Source: Massilia sp. CF038 (GTDB taxonomy: Bacteria; Pseudomonadota; Gammaproteobacteria; Burkholderiales; Burkholderiaceae_D). Taken from it: 64,000 bases of DNA. Shown here piece by piece: positions 27,796-35,974 of the stretch. Within the stretch, counting starts at the first letter, position 1. Every line of letters starts with the position of its first letter. The position numbers and the translations under genes were made by a program. A model generated the notes under the pieces. The model ran no database searches. It was not told the DNA's origin and worked only from the letters and a program-made list of their open reading frames with translations. Where the stretch lies: NCBI RefSeq assembly GCF_900129765.1, contig NZ_FQWU01000001.1, positions 1,984,001-2,048,000 on the forward strand, read 5' to 3'.

Positions 27796-28922
27796 TGCAG
27801 CTTGCGCTTGGGCGGGCGTTTTTTTGCCGATGCAGGCGCGACGCCGTCCTGCAGGCGCTGCTGCAGCAACGCGACCACGGCGGCTTCTTCGGGTGACAGC
27901 GCGTGCAAGTCATGGGCGATTTCGTCGCGGGCACGGACGCGCAATGCCTCGAGGATGGTGCCATCCAGATAGGCGGCAATCACGGCCGGGTGCACATAGC
28001 ACTTGCGGCAAATGGAAGGCGTGTTGCCAAGCCGTTCGGCCACCGATTCAATGGCGCGCAGGATGTTCTTTTTTGCCTGTGCTTCGGAATCGTATTTTTC
28101 GAATTCAATCAGCGCCAGCGCCGCCAGCACGGTGCCGGACCAGGTGCGGAAATCTTTGGCGGTGTAATCTTCACCGCTGATGTCGCGCAGATAGTCGTTG
28201 ACGTCGGAGGAGTCGATGGCGTGGCGCACGCCGTCGTCGTCCACGTACTGGAACAGTTCCTGGCCCGGCAGGTCGCGCACGCGTGCAATGATGCGCGCCA
28301 CGCGCTTGTCTTCCACGGTAACGTCATGGAATACACCGCTCTTGCCGCGGAAGCGGAACTGGACCGCACTGCCATCCACCCGCACGTGGCGCACGCGCAG
28401 CGTAGTGAGGCCAAAGGAGCGGTTGGTGCGGGCATATTCCTCATTGCCAATGCGCATCATGGTGGCTTGCAGCAGGTAGACGATGGTCGCCAAGATTTTT
28501 TCGCGTGGCAAGCCAGGGCGGGCCAGATCGGCCTCCACCTGGGCGCGGATGGCGGGCAGCGCTTTACCGAAGCTGATCATGCGTTCGTATTTGACTTCAT
28601 CGCGCGTCTGGCGCCACTTGGGATGGTAGCGGTATTGCTTGCGACCGCGGGCATCGCGCCCGGTGGCTTGCAGGTGGCCGTTGTCGCGCGGGCAGATCCA
28701 GACATCGGTCCATGCGGGCGGAATCGCCAGCGACTTGATGCGGGCCAGTGTGTCTTCATCCTTGAGCGGTTTGCCGTCCGCATCCAGATAGCGAAATGCG
28801 TCGCCCTTGCGCTGGCGCGTGATGCCCTTGGCTTCATCGTTCACATAACGCAAGCCCGCGGCACGGGCCACGGCCGGGGCAGGGGCGGCCGGCAGCGCGC
28901 CGGTTGCGGGCTCGGCCCTCAT
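27792..28922 (-). CDS. DNA topoisomerase IB (poxvirus type)
   Basis: A 376-residue bacterial type IB topoisomerase. The catalytic pentad environment is visible: RYHPKWRQTRDEVKYERM in the N-terminal part, YLLQATMMRIGNEEYARTNRSFGLTTLR, KSGVFHDV, then DYTAKDFRTWSGTV and the nucleophile Tyr309 in CRKCYVHPAVI. It relaxes supercoils by a 3'-phosphotyrosine nick. The start at 28922 lies 4 bases after the stop of the upstream DUF4124 gene, so the two are probably translationally linked. The C-terminus is Lys/Arg-rich (KKRPPKRKLH). Confidence 0.94.
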   Translation of the reverse strand: MRAEPATGALPAAPAPAVARAAGLRYVNDEAKGITRQRKGDAFRYLDADGKPLKDEDTLARIKSLAIPPAWTDVWICPRDNGHLQATGRDARGRKQYRYHPKWRQTRDEVKYERMISFGKALPAIRAQVEADLARPGLPREKILATIVYLLQATMMRIGNEEYARTNRSFGLTTLRVRHVRVDGSAVQFRFRGKSGVFHDVTVEDKRVARIIARVRDLPGQELFQYVDDDGVRHAIDSSDVNDYLRDISGEDYTAKDFRTWSGTVLAALALIEFEKYDSEAQAKKNILRAIESVAERLGNTPSICRKCYVHPAVIAAYLDGTILEALRVRARDEIAHDLHALSPEEAAVVALLQQRLQDGVAPASAKKRPPKRKLH

Positions 28923-28926
28923 CGAA

Positions 28927-29322
28927 TCAATTGAGCGAGACAAGGCGTTGCGCGCGCACGCTGTAGGTGGCGTTGTCGAGCAAATGCAAATTGGCGCGCG
29001 CTGCGCGCAGCGTTGCAACATCGAGTGCCATGGCACGTGTTGGGCGCATTTTGATGCTCAGTGGCGTAAAGCGCGGTGGCAGGCGCCCGATCGTGAAGCG
29101 CTGCGGGGTCACAATTGCCTGCGTTGGTGCCAGATTCGATTCGTCCAGCTCGGCCGCGGTGCTGATCACCTTGACCGTCTCGGCGCCACTGGGGCAGGGC
29201 GCATCGGTCAAGGTCACGGAGCCGGAAGGCGTGACACATTTGTTGATGTCGCTGGCGTAGGCGCTGCCTGCAAACAGGATGCTGGCGAGAAGGATGGCGC
29301 GGGTGGCGGCTGGCTGTTTCAT
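28927..29322 (-). CDS. Exported DUF4124-type protein
   Basis: A 131-residue protein with a signal peptide (1-24, ending AYA) and the short DUF4124 motif NKCVTPSGSVTLTDAPCP, where the two Cys likely form a disulphide and the pattern Y/C-x-D/P-x-G-x-x-x-(Y/L)(T/S)D is kept. The family is widespread in beta/gammaproteobacteria with no known function. It precedes the topoisomerase gene by 4 bases; that linkage may be incidental. Confidence 0.82.
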   Translation of the reverse strand: MKQPAATRAILLASILFAGSAYASDINKCVTPSGSVTLTDAPCPSGAETVKVISTAAELDESNLAPTQAIVTPQRFTIGRLPPRFTPLSIKMRPTRAMALDVATLRAARANLHLLDNATYSVRAQRLVSLN

Positions 29323-29340
29323 GTCGTGCTCCCAAGATTC

Positions 29341-29361
29341 ATTGCCCCCAGTCTGGGCAAT
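29341..29361. promoter_or_regulatory. Short hairpin between permease and DUF4124 gene
   Basis: ATTGCCC (29341-29347) and GGGCAAT (29355-29361) are perfect reverse complements with a 7-base loop. On the minus strand this lies after the purine permease stop and 19 bp before the DUF4124 start. No U-tract follows, so it may be a weak terminator or an operator. Confidence 0.3.
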
Positions 29362-29407
29362 TGCGGAGCGCTTATCTGTTCGTTACCCCACGCAGGCGCC
29401 GTTCCGT

Positions 29408-30700
29408 TCAGGCCCCCACGTAAATGAACTTGGACAGAAACGCAGCGGCGATCACCCAGATGATGGGCGCAACCTGGCGCACCTGGCCAGTCAGCAACTT
29501 GAGCGCGGCATAGGCGATAAAGCCGAAACCAATCCCTTCGGCAATGGAATACGTGAAAGGAATGACCAGCACGGTGATGGCGGCAGGCACGGAATCGGTG
29601 GTTTCTTCCCAGTCGATCTGGCTCAGTTCGCGCAGCATCAGGCAGGCAACAAACAGCAGCGCGGGCGCGGTGGCATACGGCGGCACCACCGCGGCCAGCG
29701 GCGCACAGAACAGGCAGGCCAGAAACAGCAGCGCCACCACAATGGCAGTCAGTCCGGTACGCCCGCCAGCCTGCACGCCAGCCGCGCTTTCGATATAGGC
29801 AGTGGTGCTCGAGGTGCCCAGCGCGGCGCCCGCAATGATGGCGCCGCTATCGGCAAGCAAAGCCTTGTTCAGGCGAGGCATCTTGCCTTCCACCAGTAAT
29901 CCGGCGCGGCTGGCCACACCCATCAATGTCCCTGTCGCATCGAACAGTTCGACCAGAAAGAACACCAGTACCACGTTCAGAAAGCCCGAGGACAGGGCAC
30001 CCTTGATGTCGAGCTGCAAGAAGGTGGGTGCGAGCGACGGTGGCAGCGACACCAGCTGCCGCACCTGGTTGCCGCCAAACAGGATGCTGAGCAGGGTGAC
30101 CACGGCGATACCGATCAGAATCGCGCCGCTCACTCTCAAGCGGTCCAGTGCGATGGTGAGCAGAAAGCCGACAATGGCCATCAGGGCGGCCGGCGCGTGC
30201 AGGTCGCCAGCGGTGACCATGGTGACGGGATGGGCTTTGACAATGCCGGCGTTTTTGAGGGCAATCAGGGCAAGAAACAAGCCGATCCCGACCGTGATGG
30301 CGCTGCGCAGCGCTGGCGGGATGCCCTGAACAATCATGGCGCGCAAACCCAGCACGCTTACCAGCAAGAACATGCAGCCGGAAATGAAGACCGCTCCCAG
30401 GGCCGACTGCCACGGCATGCCCATCCCCAGCACGACCGCGTAGGCAAAATACGCATTCAAGCCCATGCCTGGCGCCATGCCGATGGGGTAGTTGGCATAC
30501 AGGCCCATGATCATCGAGCCCAGCGCAGCAGCAAGACAGGTGGCGACGAACACCGCGTCGCGCGGCATGCCGGCATCGCCCAGAATGGTGGGGTTGACGA
30601 AGATGATGTAGGCCATGGTCAGGAAGGTGGTCAGGCCGGCCACCACTTCGGTGCGCACATCGGTGCCGTTCTCGGCCAGCTTGAAATAGCGGTTGAGCAT
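29408..30700 (-). CDS. NCS2/AzgA-type purine permease
   Basis: A 430-residue protein with about 13 hydrophobic segments. It has the AzgA-like signature: GLTTFLTMAYIIFVNP at residue 24 onward, GMAPGMGLNAYFAY, and FDATGTLMGV. The COG2252 group imports adenine, guanine or hypoxanthine with protons (E. coli PurP/GhxP relatives). The exact purine is not predictable. It is divergent from the DUF2863 gene; no purine enzyme is adjacent. Confidence 0.92.
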   Translation of the reverse strand: MLNRYFKLAENGTDVRTEVVAGLTTFLTMAYIIFVNPTILGDAGMPRDAVFVATCLAAALGSMIMGLYANYPIGMAPGMGLNAYFAYAVVLGMGMPWQSALGAVFISGCMFLLVSVLGLRAMIVQGIPPALRSAITVGIGLFLALIALKNAGIVKAHPVTMVTAGDLHAPAALMAIVGFLLTIALDRLRVSGAILIGIAVVTLLSILFGGNQVRQLVSLPPSLAPTFLQLDIKGALSSGFLNVVLVFFLVELFDATGTLMGVASRAGLLVEGKMPRLNKALLADSGAIIAGAALGTSSTTAYIESAAGVQAGGRTGLTAIVVALLFLACLFCAPLAAVVPPYATAPALLFVACLMLRELSQIDWEETTDSVPAAITVLVIPFTYSIAEGIGFGFIAYAALKLLTGQVRQVAPIIWVIAAAFLSKFIYVGA

Positions 30701-30839
30701 GGGATTCCTGTCATGACGGTGGTACCAGCATTATGCACAGCTTGGGCCAGCTGTTGTCTTGCTCGACGCGCATTTTTTAGCGGCTGGTGGCCTGCCATTT
30801 GTTACCATGGCGGGATTGCAGCCTTTCCCCCACCATGCC

Positions 30840-32045
30840 ATGCCCAAAAATAAGCGTCCCGTCCCCCGCAAATCGCACAATCCCGCCGAAGAGGAAGAAG
30901 CCCTGGCACTGCGCCTGGCCGAGCTGGCGCTTGCCATGTCCGAACAGGAGCATACCGATGCAGATGACGAGACCGACAGCGCGGCCCAGCAAGCGGAGTT
31001 GCGCAAGCTGCTGCGCAATGCCCTGCGCAAGAAAGACGATGATCTCTTGTACGGCGCCATCGAGGCGGCGCGCGACACCGATCTGGGCGCCTATCAATTA
31101 CTGAAAGGCCAGATCGAGGAAGCCAGCGCAACGCTGGTGCTGCGCAAGGAAGGCACGCCGGCCATGGAAATCAATGCCTTTGCCGTGCCCCTGTTTGTGC
31201 ATAGCCAGGGTGGCTTGCGCCAGGCCGACACGTTTCAGGACAGCGAAGCCTTCAGCGCGTTGATCGACAGTTTCAAGCAGGCCGGACTCGAGAGCCCCCA
31301 GGCCAAGGTGGTCCTGATCAGCCATGCCTTCGATGCCGAGGAAATGGCGCGCATCAGCTACACGCAGCTGGGCGAGATGGTGCGCGACGCGGCCGCGGTC
31401 ATGACAGAGCGCAAGCTGGTCGCTGCGCCGGCACTGGAGGCGAGCATCAGCGGCTGGGCCGCGTCGCCGTTCGGGCCGCACGACAAGGCCGTTGAATTGC
31501 GCTTTCTGGTGGGCTTTGCCTACAAGCGCGAGGACGACCCGTTTTATCAAGTGCCGGCCGATGAAGCCGCAGCCGATGCCTGGTTCGAGGCACGCATGGG
31601 GCGCTACCGCGCCTGGACCGAGGCAGCCAGTGGGCTGATTCAACGCTGTCTGCGCACCCAGCCAGGCGCGCTGGACTTGCATTTCCTGTACCAGGACCTG
31701 TTTTTCGGTGCGCGCGAACAAGGCATGACGGAACTGGCCATGCTGCAAATGATGGCGACCCTGGGCGCCGCCATCGAGGCCGCCGGCCCCGGCGCGCAGG
31801 TGCAGGCGGTGGTTGGCCCGGCCGATGCGGACCATGTGATGCAAATGCGCGTCCAGCTGCTGGGCAGCGACGGCGCCGTGCTGGCCAGCGCCGATAAAGC
31901 GCTGGACCTGGCAGCGGACTTGCAGGATGAAGTGGACGATATCGCCGATGCGCTGGCCACGCTGGGCGTGACGCAGATTGCGGTAGCGCGCCGTTTCGAC
32001 GCTGCCGGCACGGCACTCGACGCCACGCCTTATCGCCAAGCCTGA
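30840..32045 (+). CDS. DUF2863 family protein
   Basis: A 401-residue soluble protein. It begins with basic and acidic stretches (KKRPVP-like start, EEEEALALRLAELAL), followed by a long alpha/beta region that matches the DUF2863 family of Burkholderiales. Function is unknown. ATG 30840 was preferred over 30759 because homologous sequence starts at MPKNKRPVPRKSH. The last residues are 6 bases from the convergent small membrane protein gene. Confidence 0.85.
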   Translation: MPKNKRPVPRKSHNPAEEEEALALRLAELALAMSEQEHTDADDETDSAAQQAELRKLLRNALRKKDDDLLYGAIEAARDTDLGAYQLLKGQIEEASATLVLRKEGTPAMEINAFAVPLFVHSQGGLRQADTFQDSEAFSALIDSFKQAGLESPQAKVVLISHAFDAEEMARISYTQLGEMVRDAAAVMTERKLVAAPALEASISGWAASPFGPHDKAVELRFLVGFAYKREDDPFYQVPADEAAADAWFEARMGRYRAWTEAASGLIQRCLRTQPGALDLHFLYQDLFFGAREQGMTELAMLQMMATLGAAIEAAGPGAQVQAVVGPADADHVMQMRVQLLGSDGAVLASADKALDLAADLQDEVDDIADALATLGVTQIAVARRFDAAGTALDATPYRQA

Positions 32046-32051
32046 GATCGA

Positions 32052-32411
32052 CTAAGGCAGGCGCGCATTGGCCAGCAAGGCCCAGGCCACGGTAATGACC
32101 ACCATGCCGGTCAGGGTGACGCAGGACCAGGTGAAGAACCAGGCCGAGAGCAAGCTGGCCTGCATGGCCCGTTCAAACAGCAGGCCCAGGGCGAAGTCGG
32201 CGCAGGTCAGGAACGACCAGCGCCGCAGGTAGGTGGGCAGATAGCGGCACATGCGGCGGTTGTGCTGCAACGCCGCATGGCGCTCATACAGGTCGCGCGC
32301 GGCATTCAGGTCGCGAAACAGCCAGCCGAAAAACAGAAAGCGGTACCACAGCGTCAGGAAGGGCAGCTCGGCCACGGCGGCGGCAGGGGCGGGGGTAGGA
32401 CCGTGTTGCAT
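32052..32411 (-). CDS. Small membrane protein, unknown
   Basis: A 119-residue protein with a hydrophobic segment at about 20-38 (LWYRFLFFGWLF) and two more at about 72-112 (FLTCADFALGLLFERAM and LLSAWFFTWSCVTLTGMVVITVAWALL). A Tyr/Arg/His-rich cytoplasmic-type loop separates them. No family was recognised. The ATG at 32411 is the first that gives a compact protein. It lies downstream of the GGDEF-EAL gene's end on the same strand but is separated from it by 82 bp. Confidence 0.65.
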   Translation of the reverse strand: MQHGPTPAPAAAVAELPFLTLWYRFLFFGWLFRDLNAARDLYERHAALQHNRRMCRYLPTYLRRWSFLTCADFALGLLFERAMQASLLSAWFFTWSCVTLTGMVVITVAWALLANARLP

Positions 32412-32493
32412 GCTGAAACCTCCGGCTGAGGGCACATTCGCACAAGGTGCCTCCAATATATACCGATCCGGCAAGGGACGCACTTGCCGCGCG

Positions 32494-35391
32494 CTACATC
32501 GCCAGCGGCCGGGGCTTGCCGATGCAATTGCCTTGGGCGAAGTCGACCCCGATTTCCCGCAGGCGCGCCAGGATATGCGGGTCACTGACGTATTCGGCAA
32601 TGGTTTTGCGCCCCATCATGTGACTGATATCGTTGGTAAAGCGCACCATTTCGTAGTCGACCGGGCTGGACGACATCATTTGCACGAAGGAACCGTCGAT
32701 CTTGATGAAGTTGACGGGCAATTGCTTGAGGTAGGAGAAGGAGGTCATGCCAGTGCCGAAGTCGTCCAGTGAAAAGCGGCAGCCGCGTGCGGACAGGGCT
32801 TCGATGAAGGTGATGGTCTTCTGCATGTCGGCAATGGCGCCGTGCTCCGTAATTTCAAAGCACAGTTTTCGGGCGGGCACGCTGGAGCTGTCGATCAGAT
32901 CGGCGGCAAACTTGTGGAAGCTGGGGTCGGCCAGGGAACGGCGCGACAGATTGATGCTGCAAGTGCCCAGCTGCTCCAGATGGTCCGGGTGGGCGGCCAG
33001 CCAGGCCAATGTGCTGTCAAGCACCCAGCGGTCGATTTTGAGGATCACGTCGTAACGTTCGGCGGCGGGCAGGAAAATGCCCGGCAAGATGGGCGTGCCA
33101 CTGCCATTGCGCAGCCGCAGCAAAATTTCGTAGTGCTGGGTGGTCTCGCCATCGTCGAGCGCGACAATGGGCTGGTAATACAGTTGCAGCTGGTCGTGCT
33201 GAAAGGCGTGCGTCAGGCGCGTGACCCAGTGCATGTCGCTGCGCCGCTGGGCCAGGTCCAGGTCGCCCTGGTAATGCACGTGCACCCGGTTGCGTCCCCG
33301 CTCCTTGGCAATGTAGCAGGCGTGATCGGCGCGCCGCAAGGCGTCTTCCACGCTGGTGGTGGCGCTGTCGATCGGGGTCAGGCCAATACTCACGCCCAGC
33401 TGGAACATCTGGCCATTGCAGGCATAACGGAAATTGCGCGTGGCCTCGAGAATTTTGTGGGCCACGGCGAGCGCTTCCTGGACCTCGCAATGTTCGACGA
33501 TCAGGGCGAATTCGTCACCGCCTATGCGGGCCAGGGTGTCGCGTTCGCGCACATGCTCGGTGTAGGAGGCTGCCAGCAGCTTGAGCAGATCGTCGCCGGC
33601 GGCGTGGCCGCAAGTGTCGTTGACGATCTTGAACTGGTCCAGGTCCATGTACAGCAAGGCGGCGTTGTCGGAGCCCGGCTGGCGATTGCGATCGATGGTG
33701 CGGGCCAGTCGCGTTTCGAATTCGCGCCGGTTGACCAGGCCAGTGAGCGCATCGTGACTGGCCTCGAAGCCAAGCCGGCGCAGCAGGCGCTTGGACTCGG
33801 TGACGTCGTGCAGCACCACCACCGCACCGAGCAAAGCGCCGTCGCCCAGCTTGACGGGCGATACCGTCGTTTCGATCGAGAAATGATGACCGTGGGGATT
33901 GGACATGGTCAGGTGCGGTAATCGCGAGATGACTTGCTGCTCCTGGACGCAGCGCTCGACCGCTGCGCCAATGGCGTTGGCGCCGTCAGGCTCGTCGAAA
34001 TGGAGCAGGTCGTGCAGGGGCTTGTCGCGCGCCACTGCCTCGTCCATGCCAAGCAGGCGTTCGGCCGTGGGGTTGAGGGCAATGACAGCACCGTCCCGAT
34101 TGACGGTTACGACCCCATCGGTAATGGCAGCGAGCGTGACCAGGGCGCGCTCCTGCTCGCTGGTCGCGGCCTGTTCTGCCTGTCTGAGCTTGCTGATATC
34201 GTGCACCACAGCCACGGCAATGTGGGCTTGGCCGTCGGCATCGCTGACCGCGGCACTGGTGATGGCCAGATGCAGTTTGGCGCCATCGTCCCGCTGGTAA
34301 AGCAGGTCCTGGACGCTGGCAACCTGCTGGGTGAGGACGGTGCGCGCCAGAGGCAGCGCGTCGCCAGGCACCACCTGGCCCGCTAAGTCAAACAGCTTGA
34401 AGCGCCCGTACTGGTCGACACTGTCAACGTCGCGCATGTCCTGGCCCATCAGGCGCCGCACCGCTTCGTTCTGATAAATGACACGGCCGCCGGGAATTTC
34501 CGCCAGCACGACGCCGGAGGGCATCTGGTCGAGCACGCTGGCGAAACGGGCCCGTTCGTGGCGCAGAGCCGCCAGCAGCCTGGCCTGTTCTTCCTCGGCC
34601 GTTTTGAGCGAACCCACGGCCACGCAGACGCCCATGAACACCAGCGGCGCATCTTGCTTGACCAGGTGCCAGTTGGCCCTGAGGAAGAACCATTCGAAAT
34701 CGCCTTCCTTGTGGTGGAAGCGGATCTCGGTTTCCACGGGCGCGCTTTCGGGATGGTCGCGCACTTGTTCCAGGCGGGCACGAAACGGAGCGCGGTCGTC
34801 CTCGTGGATGAATTCGAGCCAGGCGTCGAACGGCAGCTTGTGGCTGGGGGCATCGTGACCGAGCAGCTGCATCAGGTAGCTCGATACCTCGACATCATCG
34901 GTCTCGAGCTCCCACTTCCAGGTGCCGGACTCGGCTGCACGCAGGATGAGATCGATTTCTTCCTTTTCTTTGGCGCATTGCTCAAGCAGCTTGTGGCGCG
35001 TGAGGTCCATGGTGACCTTGGAAAAGCCCAGCAGCTCTTCTTTTTCGCCGCGCAAGGCAGTGAGAGCGATGTGGGCCCAGAACAGGCCGCCATCCTTGCG
35101 CTTGCGCCATTGCTCTTCGCTGAAAAAGCCATGCTGCTCGGCCATTTGCAGATTGTGCTCGGGTCGGCCGCTGGCGCGATCCTCGTCGGTATAGAGCATG
35201 CCCAGATGCTGGCCCAGCGCGTCGTCGGCCGTGTAGCCCTTCATGTCCTGGGCGCCACGGTTCCAGACCGTGATGTACCCCTTGGGATCCATCAGGAACA
35301 CGGCAACATCGCGGATGCCCACCACCATCAGACGGTATAGCTCGGCAGCTTCGTGCTGCGGCAGGACAGATGCCAGAAAGCGATGCGGCAT
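32494..35391 (-). CDS. Multi-PAS GGDEF-EAL protein (c-di-GMP turnover)
   Basis: A 965-residue cytoplasmic signalling protein without obvious membrane segments. Three to four PAS/PAC domains (about 15-525) precede a GGDEF domain with intact RIGGDEF near residue 622 and an EAL domain with YEILLRL near 753, INLSRRSL, FEITEH and DDFGTG. The residues needed for both synthesis and hydrolysis of c-di-GMP appear present. Alternative starts at 35496 (with AAGG upstream) and 35526 are open; 35391 was chosen because the first PAS domain begins shortly after it. It is divergent from the Nudix gene. Confidence 0.9.
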   Translation of the reverse strand: MPHRFLASVLPQHEAAELYRLMVVGIRDVAVFLMDPKGYITVWNRGAQDMKGYTADDALGQHLGMLYTDEDRASGRPEHNLQMAEQHGFFSEEQWRKRKDGGLFWAHIALTALRGEKEELLGFSKVTMDLTRHKLLEQCAKEKEEIDLILRAAESGTWKWELETDDVEVSSYLMQLLGHDAPSHKLPFDAWLEFIHEDDRAPFRARLEQVRDHPESAPVETEIRFHHKEGDFEWFFLRANWHLVKQDAPLVFMGVCVAVGSLKTAEEEQARLLAALRHERARFASVLDQMPSGVVLAEIPGGRVIYQNEAVRRLMGQDMRDVDSVDQYGRFKLFDLAGQVVPGDALPLARTVLTQQVASVQDLLYQRDDGAKLHLAITSAAVSDADGQAHIAVAVVHDISKLRQAEQAATSEQERALVTLAAITDGVVTVNRDGAVIALNPTAERLLGMDEAVARDKPLHDLLHFDEPDGANAIGAAVERCVQEQQVISRLPHLTMSNPHGHHFSIETTVSPVKLGDGALLGAVVVLHDVTESKRLLRRLGFEASHDALTGLVNRREFETRLARTIDRNRQPGSDNAALLYMDLDQFKIVNDTCGHAAGDDLLKLLAASYTEHVRERDTLARIGGDEFALIVEHCEVQEALAVAHKILEATRNFRYACNGQMFQLGVSIGLTPIDSATTSVEDALRRADHACYIAKERGRNRVHVHYQGDLDLAQRRSDMHWVTRLTHAFQHDQLQLYYQPIVALDDGETTQHYEILLRLRNGSGTPILPGIFLPAAERYDVILKIDRWVLDSTLAWLAAHPDHLEQLGTCSINLSRRSLADPSFHKFAADLIDSSSVPARKLCFEITEHGAIADMQKTITFIEALSARGCRFSLDDFGTGMTSFSYLKQLPVNFIKIDGSFVQMMSSSPVDYEMVRFTNDISHMMGRKTIAEYVSDPHILARLREIGVDFAQGNCIGKPRPLAM

Positions 35392-35524
35392 GTCGAATTC
35401 CACCCTTTGCAGTTGAGCAAAAAGCTTCGAGTCGGAAAACGCGCCGAAGTTCCAGTAAATTGCTGAATTGACTTTCGCGGCTGCGCCCACCACCATGGAG
35501 GCCTTGCCCTGTCCCAGGATCGCC

Positions 35525-35974
35525 ATGCCCGCACGCCCGTCGCCCAATCGCGCACCCTTGCCGCTCTCGTGCGGCACTCTCGTGGTCGGCCCCGGCGGGC
35601 AGTTGCTGTTATGCCATGTGACGGACACGGCGCACTGGGATATTCCCAAAGGCATGCAAGACGCAGGCGAGAGCACGCTGCAGGCTGCCATGCGTGAATT
35701 GCGCGAGGAGGCCGGCATCGTGTTCGAGGCGAGCCAGTTTGTCGATCTGGGCAGTTTTGACTACCGGCGCGACAAGCGCCTGCACTTGTACCTGGTCCGC
35801 GCGGGCGATGCGCTGGGTGACTTGTCGCAACTGTCTTGCAGCAGTTTCTTTCCCCACCCGCAGACCGGGCTGCCGCGCCCCGAAACGGATGGCTTTCGCT
35901 GGGCCGCGCGCGAGGAACTGGCGCGCCTGTGCTGGCCGCGCATGGGACGGCTGCTGCTGTCGCTAAGCTGGTAA
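35525..35974 (+). CDS. Nudix hydrolase
   Basis: A 149-residue Nudix protein with a full Nudix box: GMQDAGESTLQAAMRELREEAG, i.e. G-x5-E-x7-REL-x-EE-x-G. It should cleave a nucleoside diphosphate-linked compound with magnesium. The HWDIPKGMQ start of the box is of the type seen in diadenosine polyphosphate or general NUDIX enzymes; the substrate is unknown. ATG 35525 was chosen. The end overlaps the convergent hybrid kinase gene by 12 bases. Confidence 0.9.
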   Translation: MPARPSPNRAPLPLSCGTLVVGPGGQLLLCHVTDTAHWDIPKGMQDAGESTLQAAMRELREEAGIVFEASQFVDLGSFDYRRDKRLHLYLVRAGDALGDLSQLSCSSFFPHPQTGLPRPETDGFRWAAREELARLCWPRMGRLLLSLSW

